24,347 bases of DNA from a virus: the IMG/VR virus record IMGVR_UViG_3300042434_001157, positions 1 through 24,347 of that record, one strand, 5' to 3'. Positions 14,033 through 22,796 of this stretch are shown here, piece by piece (the stretch's first letter is position 1; the number at the start of each line of letters is the position of its first letter). The notes under the pieces were generated by a model. The model searched no databases. It was not told where the DNA came from and saw only the letters and a program-made list of their open reading frames with translations. The translations under genes and the position numbers were made by a program.

Positions 14033-14252
14033 GTATAAGATAAGTTTACACGAAGAGATATTTACGCTGTGCTATTACAGCAATGGGGCATTTAGTCACA
14101 CAGAGGCATATGCAATGCCTATACATTTACGTAGATTTTATATAAGAAAGCTCGTAGATACAAAGAAGCAAGAGGCGGACCAGCACGAAAATGCCGCCAA
14201 AGGTCCAAAATCGAGTGGTCCAAAAGTCGATAGACCCGGAATACGTAGGTAA
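13980..14252 (+). CDS. Small tail-assembly protein overlapping the gp26-like gene
   Basis: About 90 residues. The core (GLPPEYKISLHEEIFTLCYYSNGAFSHTEAYAMPIHLRRFYIRKLVDTKK) is helical and resembles small proteins encoded between gp26 and the tape measure in other T4-like phages, possibly in the position of a tail-assembly helper such as T4 gp51. The tail is charged and Gly/Pro-rich. The start is uncertain. ATG 13980 is the only ATG ahead of the core, but it lies 53 nt inside the gp26-like gene in another frame; GTG 14004 or TTG 14007 are alternatives and would give a more typical length. A frameshift product with the gp26-like protein is possible but unsupported by a clear slippery site. Function inferred from position only. 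Confidence 0.6.
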   Translation: MKGWQCHWVLTSFGLPPEYKISLHEEIFTLCYYSNGAFSHTEAYAMPIHLRRFYIRKLVDTKKQEADQHENAAKGPKSSGPKVDRPGIRR

Positions 14253-14269
14253 AAATGGTGGTTATTATA

Positions 14270-14277
14270 TATTTATA
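14270..14277 (+). promoter_or_regulatory. TATTTATA motif upstream of tape measure gene
   Basis: TATTTATA lies 20 nt before ATG 14298, in the 45-nt gap after the small overlapping gene. No Shine-Dalgarno site is visible between it and the ATG. Confidence 0.4.
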
Positions 14278-14297
14278 TAAGATAACCTATCATATAA

Positions 14298-17200
14298 ATG
14301 GCCGATAATAAGAACGTATCAATGACACAGGAAGAATATGATCGCGCAAAAGCGGCATTGGATGTATATGAAAAAATATCAGAGGTTGTAGATAAAACTC
14401 GCGGTGTTTCAAAAAAAAGAGCAGAAGATTTGCAGAAAGAAATACAAGGTAACGAAACAGTATTAGATTTAACTAAAAAAATTGAAGAAAAAAAGCAAAA
14501 AATTACAAAGCTAGAAACTACGTATAGTGCTATACAAAAAAATGAATATCAGTTGCAAGCATCCAATGAAAGATCTGGTATAATCAAGGATCAAGTCAAA
14601 CTTCAACAAGAGCTACTTACCTGGAAAGAAAGACAATTTCAGCAAGAAATAGCTTCCGGAAAAATTACAGAAAGAACAGCAGCGGCCAGAAGACGAGAAA
14701 TACAAACAATTAAAGATACACTCGTCGCAAAGCAGCGAGAAGAAAAAATAGAAGATTATATACAATCTATACTAACGAAGAAAATTGCAGGCGGAAAGGC
14801 TGTGGCTGAAGATATAGCTCGCCGTCTAAAAACCGAAAAAGATGAACTTAAAACTTTAGAAGATCAACTAAAAATAACAAAAAACTTAATTAGAACGACT
14901 CAAGAAATTGAGCAGTTTGTCAGCGCGAACGCAGAAGAATATGGCAAAGTAAAAAAATTTTTATCGGATATTTCTAAAGGCGGAATGGCCGCTTGGTTGG
15001 CAATGTTAAACGCATCGTTGGCGAGATGGAAAGAACTTGATGTAGCTGCGTTTAATTTTAGACAAACTACTGGATTTTTGGTCAGTCAAACTAAAAATTT
15101 AGACAATGCAGTTAGACGAGTAAATGTGCAGATGGCAAATTTGGGCGTGGGATTGAAAGAATTGTATGAAATTGGACAGGCACTTACTGAAGAATTTCAA
15201 GTCATAGGACTTGTAACAGAAGAAGTAATTGCAAATACTGCAAAGGTCGCGGCGAATCTTGGACTTAATGTAAAAGATGCTGCAAAATTCAAGGGGTTGT
15301 TTGAATCTATTTCTCAATCTGTAGGAAGTTCTGGAGACTCGATGATAAAATCTGCTGTGGCTTTGGCTGAAATGGGCGGAGTAGCACCAAGAGCAGTATT
15401 GAATGATATGGCAAACGCATCAGAAGATACTCTTGCATTTCTTGCCAAGAGTCCTATGGCTCTTATACGTGCTACCGTAGAAGCAAGAAGATTGGGAACT
15501 ACGGTAAATTCGTTATCAAAATCTGCGAGAGGGTTTCTTAATTATCAAGATTCTATTACGAGCGAGCTTGAAGCTTCTGCATTAATTGGAAAATCGTTAA
15601 ATTTCCAAGAAGCCAGAGCAGCCGCATATGCCAGAGATGTAGTAAAGTCCAGAGAGCTTGCACTTAAGCAGATTGAAAAGGCAGGAGACTTTACAGGATT
15701 AAATGTATATCAACAAGAAGCACTTGCTAAAGCGGCAGGAATGACAACTGCCGAAATAATTAAGCAGCAAAATCAACAAAAACTTCTCGCGAAATTAGAA
15801 CAGACAAAACCAGAATTGTATAAAAAGTACATGGAAATGCAGCAAAAAATAAAGGAAAATGAAAAAGCTGCGGCGGCGGATCTGGAAAAACAAGCAGAAG
15901 AAATGGCAAAACAACAATTAATGCAAGGAGAGATTAATAAACTTACCAACGCATTTTCTGGAATTTGGACAGACATATCAGATTCTCTTCTTGCCATAGC
16001 AAATACAATAATGCCACCAATAATAATTGCTGCAAGATTACTCGGAGCAACGTTTAAAATTATTACGGCAATAATTCGTGGATTTTTATCTCCGTTTGAT
16101 AAATTTGTAAGTAAATTAAGATCTGGAGAAGAAGGCGGACTGACGTTGGAAAAAATAATGACAAAGATAGGAGAAGGGGTGGAAAAAATTATTCCTTATG
16201 CGGAAAAACTTGGAGAATTGGTTAGCTTGGTAGTAAGAGGATTTATGTTCTTGGGCATAATCTCTGGAAAATTATTCACGGAATTAAAAGTATTTAAAGA
16301 TATAGTTGGATATTTTTCTAATTTTGGTAGATCGGTACTCATGAATATTGGTTATATAAAAAATTTCGTTGATTACATAAAAAATTTAGGAAGTGCAGCG
16401 TCTATAGGTTTTGCTCGGATATTAAATGGGTTTGATAATATAAAAAGAGCAATTACATTTGTGAAATCTGGGCTTGATGTTGTACCTAAACTTTTTGGTG
16501 CAGTTGGTGGAATTGGTCAGCACCTAGGACCAGTGACAAAAGTGTTTGGAGTATTTGGAAAAATATTTGGTTCCGTAGGCAGATTTGTTGGATTATTCGC
16601 AAAAGCTATACCTGGCATAGGACAAGTTATAACTGCAATTCAAATATTGTGGGAGTTGGGAACAAGCTTGTTTAGTATATGGACCGACGATAATTTGAGT
16701 ATTGGTCAAAAAATAATTGCGTCTCTTAAAGCTGTGCCGGGTGCTATATTCGACGTAATAGTTTCTCCGCTTATAGATATTGGAGCGTGGATATTAAAAA
16801 TGTTTGGTGTAGATTTAACAGATGGTATGATTGATGGCTTTAAAGCAAGCGCAAAAAAAATATTTACATATCTCATGTTTCCATTTATTGGAGTTTATGA
16901 ATGGATTTCGGAAAAATTTTTGGGAAATTCTCCATCGGAGATAGGACTTGGAATAGTCGATGGAATAAAATCTATAGGAGGAATGTTATTAGATGCGTTG
17001 ATAGAACCATTTTCGAATGGATATAATTGGATTAAAAAGAAACTGATGGGGAAGTCCCCATCGCAAATAGGACTTGGAATAGTTGACGGTATAAAATCGG
17101 TCGGACGTATGGTGTTGGATGCACTTACTTCGCCATTTAAAGCTGTAGTAAATTTTATATCTAGGATATTTGGAGGAGACGGTTCTCTTGGCGATTCTAT

Positions 17201-17612
17201 CATAAATGGTATAAAGAATATTATGGGCGGAGTATTTGACTTGTTAATCTCACCGTTTAAAAAAGCATCAGAATTTATTACAAATATTCCCGTTATTGGT
17301 AAATTGTTTGGCGGAGGAGATGCCACGGCAGCAGTAAATACTGAAGCAACGGTTAATGTTGAAAAGCAAGTTGCGATGGCAGTCGAAGTTAAAAACCTCG
17401 ATGAGCTTAAAGAAACAATAAATAAACTTATTGAAGCAATATCAAAACTTGGAGGAACGGCGGGCGGAGCATCTCCGGTGGTTAATGTAAACAATAATCA
17501 AAACGCGATGATCGAAAAATTAGATGAACTTATTGGTCTACTAAAAGATGGCGCAATCGCGGTTAATATGGACGGAGCGTTAGTTTCTAGAACATTGGCC
17601 AAGACATCTTAA
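14298..17612 (+). CDS. Tail tape measure protein
   Basis: A 1104-residue protein that fits a tape measure, the protein that sets tail length and is ejected at infection. Residues 1-215 are a Lys/Glu-rich coiled coil. About 220-560 are helical (FRQTTGFLVSQTKNLDNAVRRVN... is typical). About 562-597 (SLLAIANTIMPPIIIAARLLGATFKIITAIIRGFL) and 640-660 are hydrophobic, probably membrane-interacting. Residues about 802-1010 contain repeats of 41-42 residues with NSPSEIGLGIVDGIKS and KSPSQIGLGIVDGIKS, the SPS.IG motif common in tape measures. The C-terminus has a short helix and a Gly-rich end. T4 gp29 has 590 residues, so scaling by length suggests a tail of about 165 nm. Arginine is mainly AGA. It lies between baseplate genes. 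Confidence 0.88.
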   Translation: MADNKNVSMTQEEYDRAKAALDVYEKISEVVDKTRGVSKKRAEDLQKEIQGNETVLDLTKKIEEKKQKITKLETTYSAIQKNEYQLQASNERSGIIKDQVKLQQELLTWKERQFQQEIASGKITERTAAARRREIQTIKDTLVAKQREEKIEDYIQSILTKKIAGGKAVAEDIARRLKTEKDELKTLEDQLKITKNLIRTTQEIEQFVSANAEEYGKVKKFLSDISKGGMAAWLAMLNASLARWKELDVAAFNFRQTTGFLVSQTKNLDNAVRRVNVQMANLGVGLKELYEIGQALTEEFQVIGLVTEEVIANTAKVAANLGLNVKDAAKFKGLFESISQSVGSSGDSMIKSAVALAEMGGVAPRAVLNDMANASEDTLAFLAKSPMALIRATVEARRLGTTVNSLSKSARGFLNYQDSITSELEASALIGKSLNFQEARAAAYARDVVKSRELALKQIEKAGDFTGLNVYQQEALAKAAGMTTAEIIKQQNQQKLLAKLEQTKPELYKKYMEMQQKIKENEKAAAADLEKQAEEMAKQQLMQGEINKLTNAFSGIWTDISDSLLAIANTIMPPIIIAARLLGATFKIITAIIRGFLSPFDKFVSKLRSGEEGGLTLEKIMTKIGEGVEKIIPYAEKLGELVSLVVRGFMFLGIISGKLFTELKVFKDIVGYFSNFGRSVLMNIGYIKNFVDYIKNLGSAASIGFARILNGFDNIKRAITFVKSGLDVVPKLFGAVGGIGQHLGPVTKVFGVFGKIFGSVGRFVGLFAKAIPGIGQVITAIQILWELGTSLFSIWTDDNLSIGQKIIASLKAVPGAIFDVIVSPLIDIGAWILKMFGVDLTDGMIDGFKASAKKIFTYLMFPFIGVYEWISEKFLGNSPSEIGLGIVDGIKSIGGMLLDALIEPFSNGYNWIKKKLMGKSPSQIGLGIVDGIKSVGRMVLDALTSPFKAVVNFISRIFGGDGSLGDSIINGIKNIMGGVFDLLISPFKKASEFITNIPVIGKLFGGGDATAAVNTEATVNVEKQVAMAVEVKNLDELKETINKLIEAISKLGGTAGGASPVVNVNNNQNAMIEKLDELIGLLKDGAIAVNMDGALVSRTLAKTS
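16701..17327 (+). repeat. Tandem 41-42-residue repeats in the tape measure gene
   Basis: About five degenerate units starting near residues 802, 843, 885, 927 and 968. Two neighbouring units share an identical 17-nt stretch, ATAGGACTTGGAATAGT, at 16941-16957 and 17067-17083, 126 nt (42 codons) apart. The period is in frame, so copy number changes would alter tail length by whole units. Confidence 0.75.
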
Positions 17613-17620
17613 TATTTATA
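17613..17620 (+). promoter_or_regulatory. TATTTATA motif 4 nt before a baseplate gene
   Basis: TATTTATA follows the tape measure stop codon directly and ends exactly 4 nt before ATG 17625. There is no Shine-Dalgarno site. The spacing is identical to that at 4405-4412 and 24199-24206. Confidence 0.4.
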
Positions 17621-17624
17621 ACTT

Positions 17625-19754
17625 ATGGCAGACAATACATTTTTAGCTCCACTATCACCTATACAGCGAAGTACACCTGCGCAAAATCTGATAGCATTCC
17701 AAAAGAATGAATATAATTTATATAATAAGTTTAGTCCATATTATCAAGCTGGTGGGGATATTGGATCTAACCAGCCTTATATATACACGAAGCTTACTGA
17801 CTCAAACTTTCAAAAGAATTTAACTAGATACGACACGACAGCATTTCCCGTAGGTTCTACCGCAAGAGATGTCATAAGAATGACAAAGTTTTCAACAAGC
17901 GGTATTGGTTTATTATACACGGGGAAACAATTATTACTTCAGCAGCAAAACGCATTCAACGAAACAAGAATCTATAATCCATTAAGTTTATTGAAAGCAA
18001 CGGCAAGACCCGGTTCGCTTGGGTTAATAGGATATCCACAAAGACATTTGGAAACAAGCGGAGGGTTGCTAAACTTCTTCAAAGATTCTCTATTAAGTAC
18101 GTTTGGGTTTTCTACCAAAGACTCGGAAAAACCGAGACTGGATGGTACTGCTACTGGAGAAAATGGAGTTCCATATTCTGAATATGCAAGTAAAAGAGGT
18201 GGAGCAAAATATGGGTTGCTAAGATACCCCACTGCGTCAAAAGCTGTTTCAAATTTTAATGAAATTTGGGCATCAAATGCTGGTCAAAATGATAATGGAG
18301 GAGGATTTTTACAAAAGTTGGCAAGCGGACTGGTGGATAAACTTCGCAAACTTATACCAAGTACGAATCCACTTGGGGCATTTGGAGGAAGTGTCGGAGA
18401 AACATGGAAATATAGACCAGAGTATGAAACCGGAAAAGAAGGTATTTATTATTCATTTTTAAACGATAGATCGGGGCTATTAAAAACCACAGCATATAAT
18501 CAACCGCAGACCTTTTATAATGATAGATATGCAACAACGGGTACACAAACTGGAGGTACATCTCCTATAGGAAATTTAGGTGCATCCGATTATCACAAAT
18601 ACTATCCAGCAAAACAAGATCCTAGAGATACTTCCACACAATATGCACCTAGTGTAAAGATACAAATGGATTCCGTCGGAATAACCGATTTTGAAATTGA
18701 CCGCGCAATCGGGAGACCGGCATATAATAATTTAAAAGATTTGTATTCAAAAATGGTGGTCGCAATGCTACCATACAATCAAACTACGGGAGGCGGTCAA
18801 TTTAGATCTTCTGCGGAAAGATACACAGAAAATCCGATAATAGGAGTCAACAGTAACAATAATTATGAGTCTATTCCAAATGGAACAGGTGCACAACCTA
18901 CCGTAGTTGATAAATCATCTGTAGCAGAAGGTCCGTATTTAAAATATTTGAGAGAACAAGGTGGAATAGTAAATGAAATAAGAATAGACAACAGAGGGTT
19001 TGCAAAAGCGTCAAAAAAACTTAATGAAACAGGAACGCCGGACGATTACAACTTATTGACTCCAACTGGAGACATAGATGAGTTATTTTTGGCCCAAGGA
19101 TCGAATCAGTCAAGAGACCTTATTTTCTTTTACTTTTACGACTTGATTAATCAAATTTATATTCCATTTAGAGCCACTCTCGGAAGCATACAAGATAACA
19201 ATACTGCTGATTGGGATGACATTAAATACATGGGTCGTGCAGACAAGCTTTTTGTATATAAAGGGTTTAGCAGAGACTTAAGTTTTAATTTTAGAGTATA
19301 CGCAAATAGTATATACGAGTTGGTCCCTAACTGGGAAAGAGTTAATTATTTAGTAGGATTAACTAGACCAAGTAAATACACAGACAGAGCAATAGTTACT
19401 AATGAAGAAATCTTACTATCAGAAGATCCAGACACTGCAACCACGGGGAGAGAAAGTGGATTTATATATCCGCCTATGATTGAATTCAGAATAGGAGACT
19501 TATACGTAGACCAGCCAGCTATATTAAGAAGCGTAGGCGTAACCGTTCCAGACGACGCGCACTGGGAAACACTAAGAGATAACAAATATACGTATGTATA
19601 CGGAAAAGAAAAAACCATAACGCAAGATAATGTATATTCTCGACAGCTTCCAACCATGATAGATGTATCGGTACAACTAAGTGTCATTGAAAGAGAACAA
19701 TCACAGACAAAAAATTATCACTTTGGTCCTCAAGTAGGATGGAGTACATTGTAA
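17625..19754 (+). CDS. Putative baseplate / tail-tube junction protein
   Basis: A 709-residue protein directly after the tape measure. The C-terminal half (about residues 490-700) has a tube-like beta-rich pattern: FFYFYDLINQIYIPFRATLGSIQDN, KLFVYKGFSRDLSFNFRVYANS, YPPMIEFRIGDLYVDQPAILRSVGVTVPDDAHWE and LPTMIDVSVQLSVIEREQ. This pattern resembles proteins that cap the baseplate and start the tail tube (T4 gp48/gp54 role). The N-terminal half is rich in Gly, Asn, Tyr and Ser and not recognised. No membrane segment is seen. Arginine is almost all AGA, unlike the sheath and tube, consistent with a low-copy protein. It is followed one base later by the gp53-like gene. Confident as a tail protein, moderate for the exact role. 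Confidence 0.72.
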   Translation: MADNTFLAPLSPIQRSTPAQNLIAFQKNEYNLYNKFSPYYQAGGDIGSNQPYIYTKLTDSNFQKNLTRYDTTAFPVGSTARDVIRMTKFSTSGIGLLYTGKQLLLQQQNAFNETRIYNPLSLLKATARPGSLGLIGYPQRHLETSGGLLNFFKDSLLSTFGFSTKDSEKPRLDGTATGENGVPYSEYASKRGGAKYGLLRYPTASKAVSNFNEIWASNAGQNDNGGGFLQKLASGLVDKLRKLIPSTNPLGAFGGSVGETWKYRPEYETGKEGIYYSFLNDRSGLLKTTAYNQPQTFYNDRYATTGTQTGGTSPIGNLGASDYHKYYPAKQDPRDTSTQYAPSVKIQMDSVGITDFEIDRAIGRPAYNNLKDLYSKMVVAMLPYNQTTGGGQFRSSAERYTENPIIGVNSNNNYESIPNGTGAQPTVVDKSSVAEGPYLKYLREQGGIVNEIRIDNRGFAKASKKLNETGTPDDYNLLTPTGDIDELFLAQGSNQSRDLIFFYFYDLINQIYIPFRATLGSIQDNNTADWDDIKYMGRADKLFVYKGFSRDLSFNFRVYANSIYELVPNWERVNYLVGLTRPSKYTDRAIVTNEEILLSEDPDTATTGRESGFIYPPMIEFRIGDLYVDQPAILRSVGVTVPDDAHWETLRDNKYTYVYGKEKTITQDNVYSRQLPTMIDVSVQLSVIEREQSQTKNYHFGPQVGWSTL

Positions 19755-19755
19755 T

Positions 19756-20058
19756 ATGAATAGATATATTGAAAATGAAACTAATGTTTTTAAACGCTAT
19801 GATGGTAAGCGCGTATTTAAAACAACTAGATATCCAAAAATACCTGTTGCTGCGAACGACATATATATTGTAGCAAATGAAACAGATTATCTTGACAACC
19901 TTGCACACAGGTTTTATAATGATAGTACTTTGTGGTGGGTACTTGCTCAAGCAAATGGCGTAAAAGCAACACTCAAGGCACCCACAGGACAACAAATAAG
20001 AATACCACAAAACATAGATAATATTATTCTAAAATTTAGAAGAGAAAACAACACATAA
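19756..20058 (+). CDS. Baseplate wedge protein, gp53/LysM-like
   Basis: A 100-residue protein. The segment NETDYLDNLAHRFYNDSTLWWVLAQANGVKATLKAPTGQQIRIPQ (about residues 42-86) matches the LysM-like fold of phage gp53 and tail X proteins: an acidic/aromatic helix, a WWVLAQANG core and a GQxIRIP ending. Such proteins sit in the baseplate wedge and may bind other wedge parts or peptidoglycan. T4 gp53 has 196 residues, so this is a reduced version. GGAG at 19741-19744 is a weak ribosome binding site at a long spacing. It starts one base after the preceding stop. Confidence 0.8.
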   Translation: MNRYIENETNVFKRYDGKRVFKTTRYPKIPVAANDIYIVANETDYLDNLAHRFYNDSTLWWVLAQANGVKATLKAPTGQQIRIPQNIDNIILKFRRENNT

Positions 20059-20063
20059 TTGTT

Positions 20064-22370
20064 ATGAGCAACGTAACTGTAGTACCGTGGGGATTGCATC
20101 CACTATCACCGTGGGTAGTAGATGAGCTTAAACGAAGGGCACGAGAATATGGGCAAAACCCTACCCCGACAGAAGCTAAACCATATAGTGGACCGAGAAC
20201 TGCATGGGCGAGATTTTTTTCAAATGGGATATCTTCGCTACCAGATGCTAAAGGTAAAGACGGTTTTGTTTTGGGAGGAACATACGGGTTTAATGAAAGT
20301 TATGGATTTAACGCAGATGGAAAAATTACTATAGGAGTAGACGCAAGGGGAAATCCACATCAAATACCGTTTGATAAATCTTCTGCTCTTGGACCAAACC
20401 AACAATTAAAACAGAGAACGGATTTTCCACACCGTCCACCACCTAGCTTAGAGTCGGTGTCTTGTGAATTCAGCGGAACAAATTCTAGTTTCCCCAGCTT
20501 ATGTAGAAAAATAACCATAAATTGGAAATGTTATTCTCTCGCGCAATTGAATTATCTTATTCCATATTTTTTAACTCCGAGAATAACTTGTTTAATTGAA
20601 TGGGGATGGAACAATTATGATACAGTATCATTAGTAGATTTGACCGACCTAGACTGGATAAATCAAATGTTTGTTGACCCAAGTTATACGCTCGAATATA
20701 TAAAAAAATCCAACGGAAATTATGACGCTGGGCTGGGGTTTATCGTAGATTACGGGTTTAAGATGAATGATAATGGTGGATATGACTGTCATACTACATT
20801 AATTAATGCAAATAAACTTATAGAAGGCGAACAAATCGCAAACAAAGATGTTACCATAAAACAGCAACAGGACTATCTTTCGGTAAAAAGTTTTCATTCT
20901 TTTGCAAACGATAACATGAAAAACATAGATTCTAAGGAAGATAAGTATAAACAACTAAGAAAAGAATTGAGGATCGGTGACAAGACCTTTGAAGAAGAAA
21001 AAAGAGTATTTAGAATACAAGATACTCCGATATCAAAGAATACTCCAAATTTTTGGTTGAGGATGGATTTAGTACAGGACATAATTAATGCATTTTTTAA
21101 AATTGAAATGCGTGGAACGCAAAATGCAATTATACGTGAACTTGATATATTGGAAACGAGAGTTTGCGCAAATCCGTTATTGAAATCGGCCAACACGAAT
21201 GTATTGGTACCAAATAGGTATGCTCCTAGGTTTGTATTTGAAGAAAATAAAGGTGAAGGCACAGCCAATAATTATAAACCAGAAGATGAAAAATATAACC
21301 TTCTGTTTAAAGATAAAGTAGAAGATATCTTAAAAGAATATTATTTAGACACAACAAAATTTGACAATTTGCAAGAAATAATAAATCCAAATGGAGAATC
21401 ATTTCCGGTGTATCGAGACGAGCAAGTTCTTGATTCTGACGGCAAGGTTGCGCAAAATCTAAAAGCGGGATATTGGGGACTTCTAAAAGATTTATTTATA
21501 AATGAAGAATATTTTAGAGCGCTGGTTAAAAAAAATGATTCCGTATTAAAACTAATAGAAGAACTGTTGCAAGGAATAAACCAGTCATTATGCCAGATAT
21601 GTCAACTTAAACTAATACCCGCCGAATATGGAAACAGAAAATATTCCGTTTATGACGAAAATTTGCCAGGTATAGCCGTAAAAAATGATGCAAAAAATTT
21701 GCCAATAATAACTCTTGGTGCGATAGATTCTGCATTTTTGCGAGCCGCGTCGTTTGATGTAAAGCTTAGTTCGGAAATGATGAATCAGTTGGTAATGCAA
21801 AGTGCAAACCCGGAACAAGATCCAGATGGATCCACGCAGACAAAAAATGTCGCTGCTACACCTATAGTAAGCAGGTATTCCGCAGGAGACAGATTATATA
21901 GAAAAGGAGAACTACCAACGGTGGTTGTATCGGGAAATACTCCATCTGAAAGTGCCGTTGATGCTCATATCAAAAAACAGGACGAACTTGTAAAGAAACG
22001 TCAAACTCGCAGCAATAAAAACAAAAATGCTTTTTATGTATATTATGCACAAGATAAAAATAACCCAAAGAAAGATCTAGAATATTTTATATGTGAAAAA
22101 AATTCTACATTTTTGAATTATATCTTGAAACTGCCAAATAAAAAATCTCCATACTTGAATAATGCAATAATGCCAGGAACCACACTGACGTTGGAACTAT
22201 TGGGAATATCGGGTGTAAACTATCTTTCTCAATTTTTGATAGACCATGCACCAGAAGCATATAATTTTGAAAATGCGGTATGGCAAATATCAGATGTCAA
22301 GCAAAATATTGAAGATAAAATGTGGATTACTACACTAGTTGCACAGGTAAGACCACTCACAGTATTATGA
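20064..22370 (+). CDS. Large baseplate structural protein, exact role unknown
   Basis: A 768-residue protein in the baseplate block. Residues about 128-190 (HRPPPSLESVSCEFSG...FPSLCRKITINWKCYSLAQLNYLIPYFLTPRITCLIEWGWNNYD) form a recognisable unit that I recall from baseplate hub or wedge proteins of other myoviruses, where PPP...S.. is followed by a LIEWG strand. The C-terminal region (about 690-768) contains a beta pattern: YLNNAIMPGTTLTLELLGISGVNYLSQFLIDHAPEAYN...WQISDVKQNI...MWITTLVAQVRPL. It has no signal or membrane segment and no catalytic motif. The stop overlaps the next start as ATGA (22367-22370). A gp27-like hub role is possible but unproven. Confidence 0.68.
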   Translation: MSNVTVVPWGLHPLSPWVVDELKRRAREYGQNPTPTEAKPYSGPRTAWARFFSNGISSLPDAKGKDGFVLGGTYGFNESYGFNADGKITIGVDARGNPHQIPFDKSSALGPNQQLKQRTDFPHRPPPSLESVSCEFSGTNSSFPSLCRKITINWKCYSLAQLNYLIPYFLTPRITCLIEWGWNNYDTVSLVDLTDLDWINQMFVDPSYTLEYIKKSNGNYDAGLGFIVDYGFKMNDNGGYDCHTTLINANKLIEGEQIANKDVTIKQQQDYLSVKSFHSFANDNMKNIDSKEDKYKQLRKELRIGDKTFEEEKRVFRIQDTPISKNTPNFWLRMDLVQDIINAFFKIEMRGTQNAIIRELDILETRVCANPLLKSANTNVLVPNRYAPRFVFEENKGEGTANNYKPEDEKYNLLFKDKVEDILKEYYLDTTKFDNLQEIINPNGESFPVYRDEQVLDSDGKVAQNLKAGYWGLLKDLFINEEYFRALVKKNDSVLKLIEELLQGINQSLCQICQLKLIPAEYGNRKYSVYDENLPGIAVKNDAKNLPIITLGAIDSAFLRAASFDVKLSSEMMNQLVMQSANPEQDPDGSTQTKNVAATPIVSRYSAGDRLYRKGELPTVVVSGNTPSESAVDAHIKKQDELVKKRQTRSNKNKNAFYVYYAQDKNNPKKDLEYFICEKNSTFLNYILKLPNKKSPYLNNAIMPGTTLTLELLGISGVNYLSQFLIDHAPEAYNFENAVWQISDVKQNIEDKMWITTLVAQVRPLTVL

Positions 22371-22756
22371 TATACAATCAAACATTACCTAGTCAGTACG
22401 GCACGTTTCCAGAGATTGGTGAAATAACAAATATTTTAATCACCAAACCAAAACCATCCCCCGAAGATTATAACAAGGGATATATTACTCGCGTATTTGT
22501 AAAAAAGATAAATGAAAACGTGATTAATGAAATATCTTATGTGGATAAATCTTCTATTAATTTAAATTTGTATAAAACAGTCCAAGTAAAGTGGAAAATT
22601 ACTGGACCAAAGAATAACATATATAAAGGCAACATTCTTGACAAAGCTGGCGTAACTGAGCAAAATAGGTTTGAGATAGATAGAATAAAAAAAGAAGAAG
22701 GTATAGATCTTTCTGGAGTATTGAACAACCCGCTTGAGTATTGGAGAGGTAACTAA
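22367..22756 (+). CDS. Small tail/baseplate-associated protein of unknown function
   Basis: A 129-residue protein that I cannot name. The central part (TNILITKPKPSPEDYNKGYITRVFVKKINENVINEISYVDKSS) and KWKITGPKNNIYKGNILDKAGVTEQNRFEIDRI contain charged helices and short strands. The YKGYI.R.F..K and GV.EQNR segments resemble small structural proteins in other T4-like phages, but this is memory-based. The start is set by the ATGA overlap with the preceding gene; an upstream in-frame start (22322) would lie within that gene. Coupled expression with the large baseplate protein is likely. Confidence 0.72.
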   Translation: MIYNQTLPSQYGTFPEIGEITNILITKPKPSPEDYNKGYITRVFVKKINENVINEISYVDKSSINLNLYKTVQVKWKITGPKNNIYKGNILDKAGVTEQNRFEIDRIKKEEGIDLSGVLNNPLEYWRGN

Positions 22757-22762
22757 AATAAG

Positions 22763-22790
22763 TTGACATTGTTCGCAGATATGCCATATT
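22763..22790 (+). promoter_or_regulatory. Extended -10 sigma70-like promoter, apparently leaderless
   Basis: TTGACA (22763-22768), a 16-nt spacer ending TGC, and the -10 box CATATT (22785-22790). The GTG start of the polymerase gene at 22797 lies 6 nt further on, exactly where transcription should begin. The distance from -35 box to start codon (28 nt) and the TGn before the -10 box are the same as at 6127-6154. Confidence 0.6.
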
Positions 22791-22796
22791 GCTCAT

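Noticed and set aside
16895-17494. 199-residue reverse-strand open frame
   Set aside because: It is the mirror of the tape measure repeat region; its Ser/Pro/Ile repeats arise from the antisense of the real repeat.
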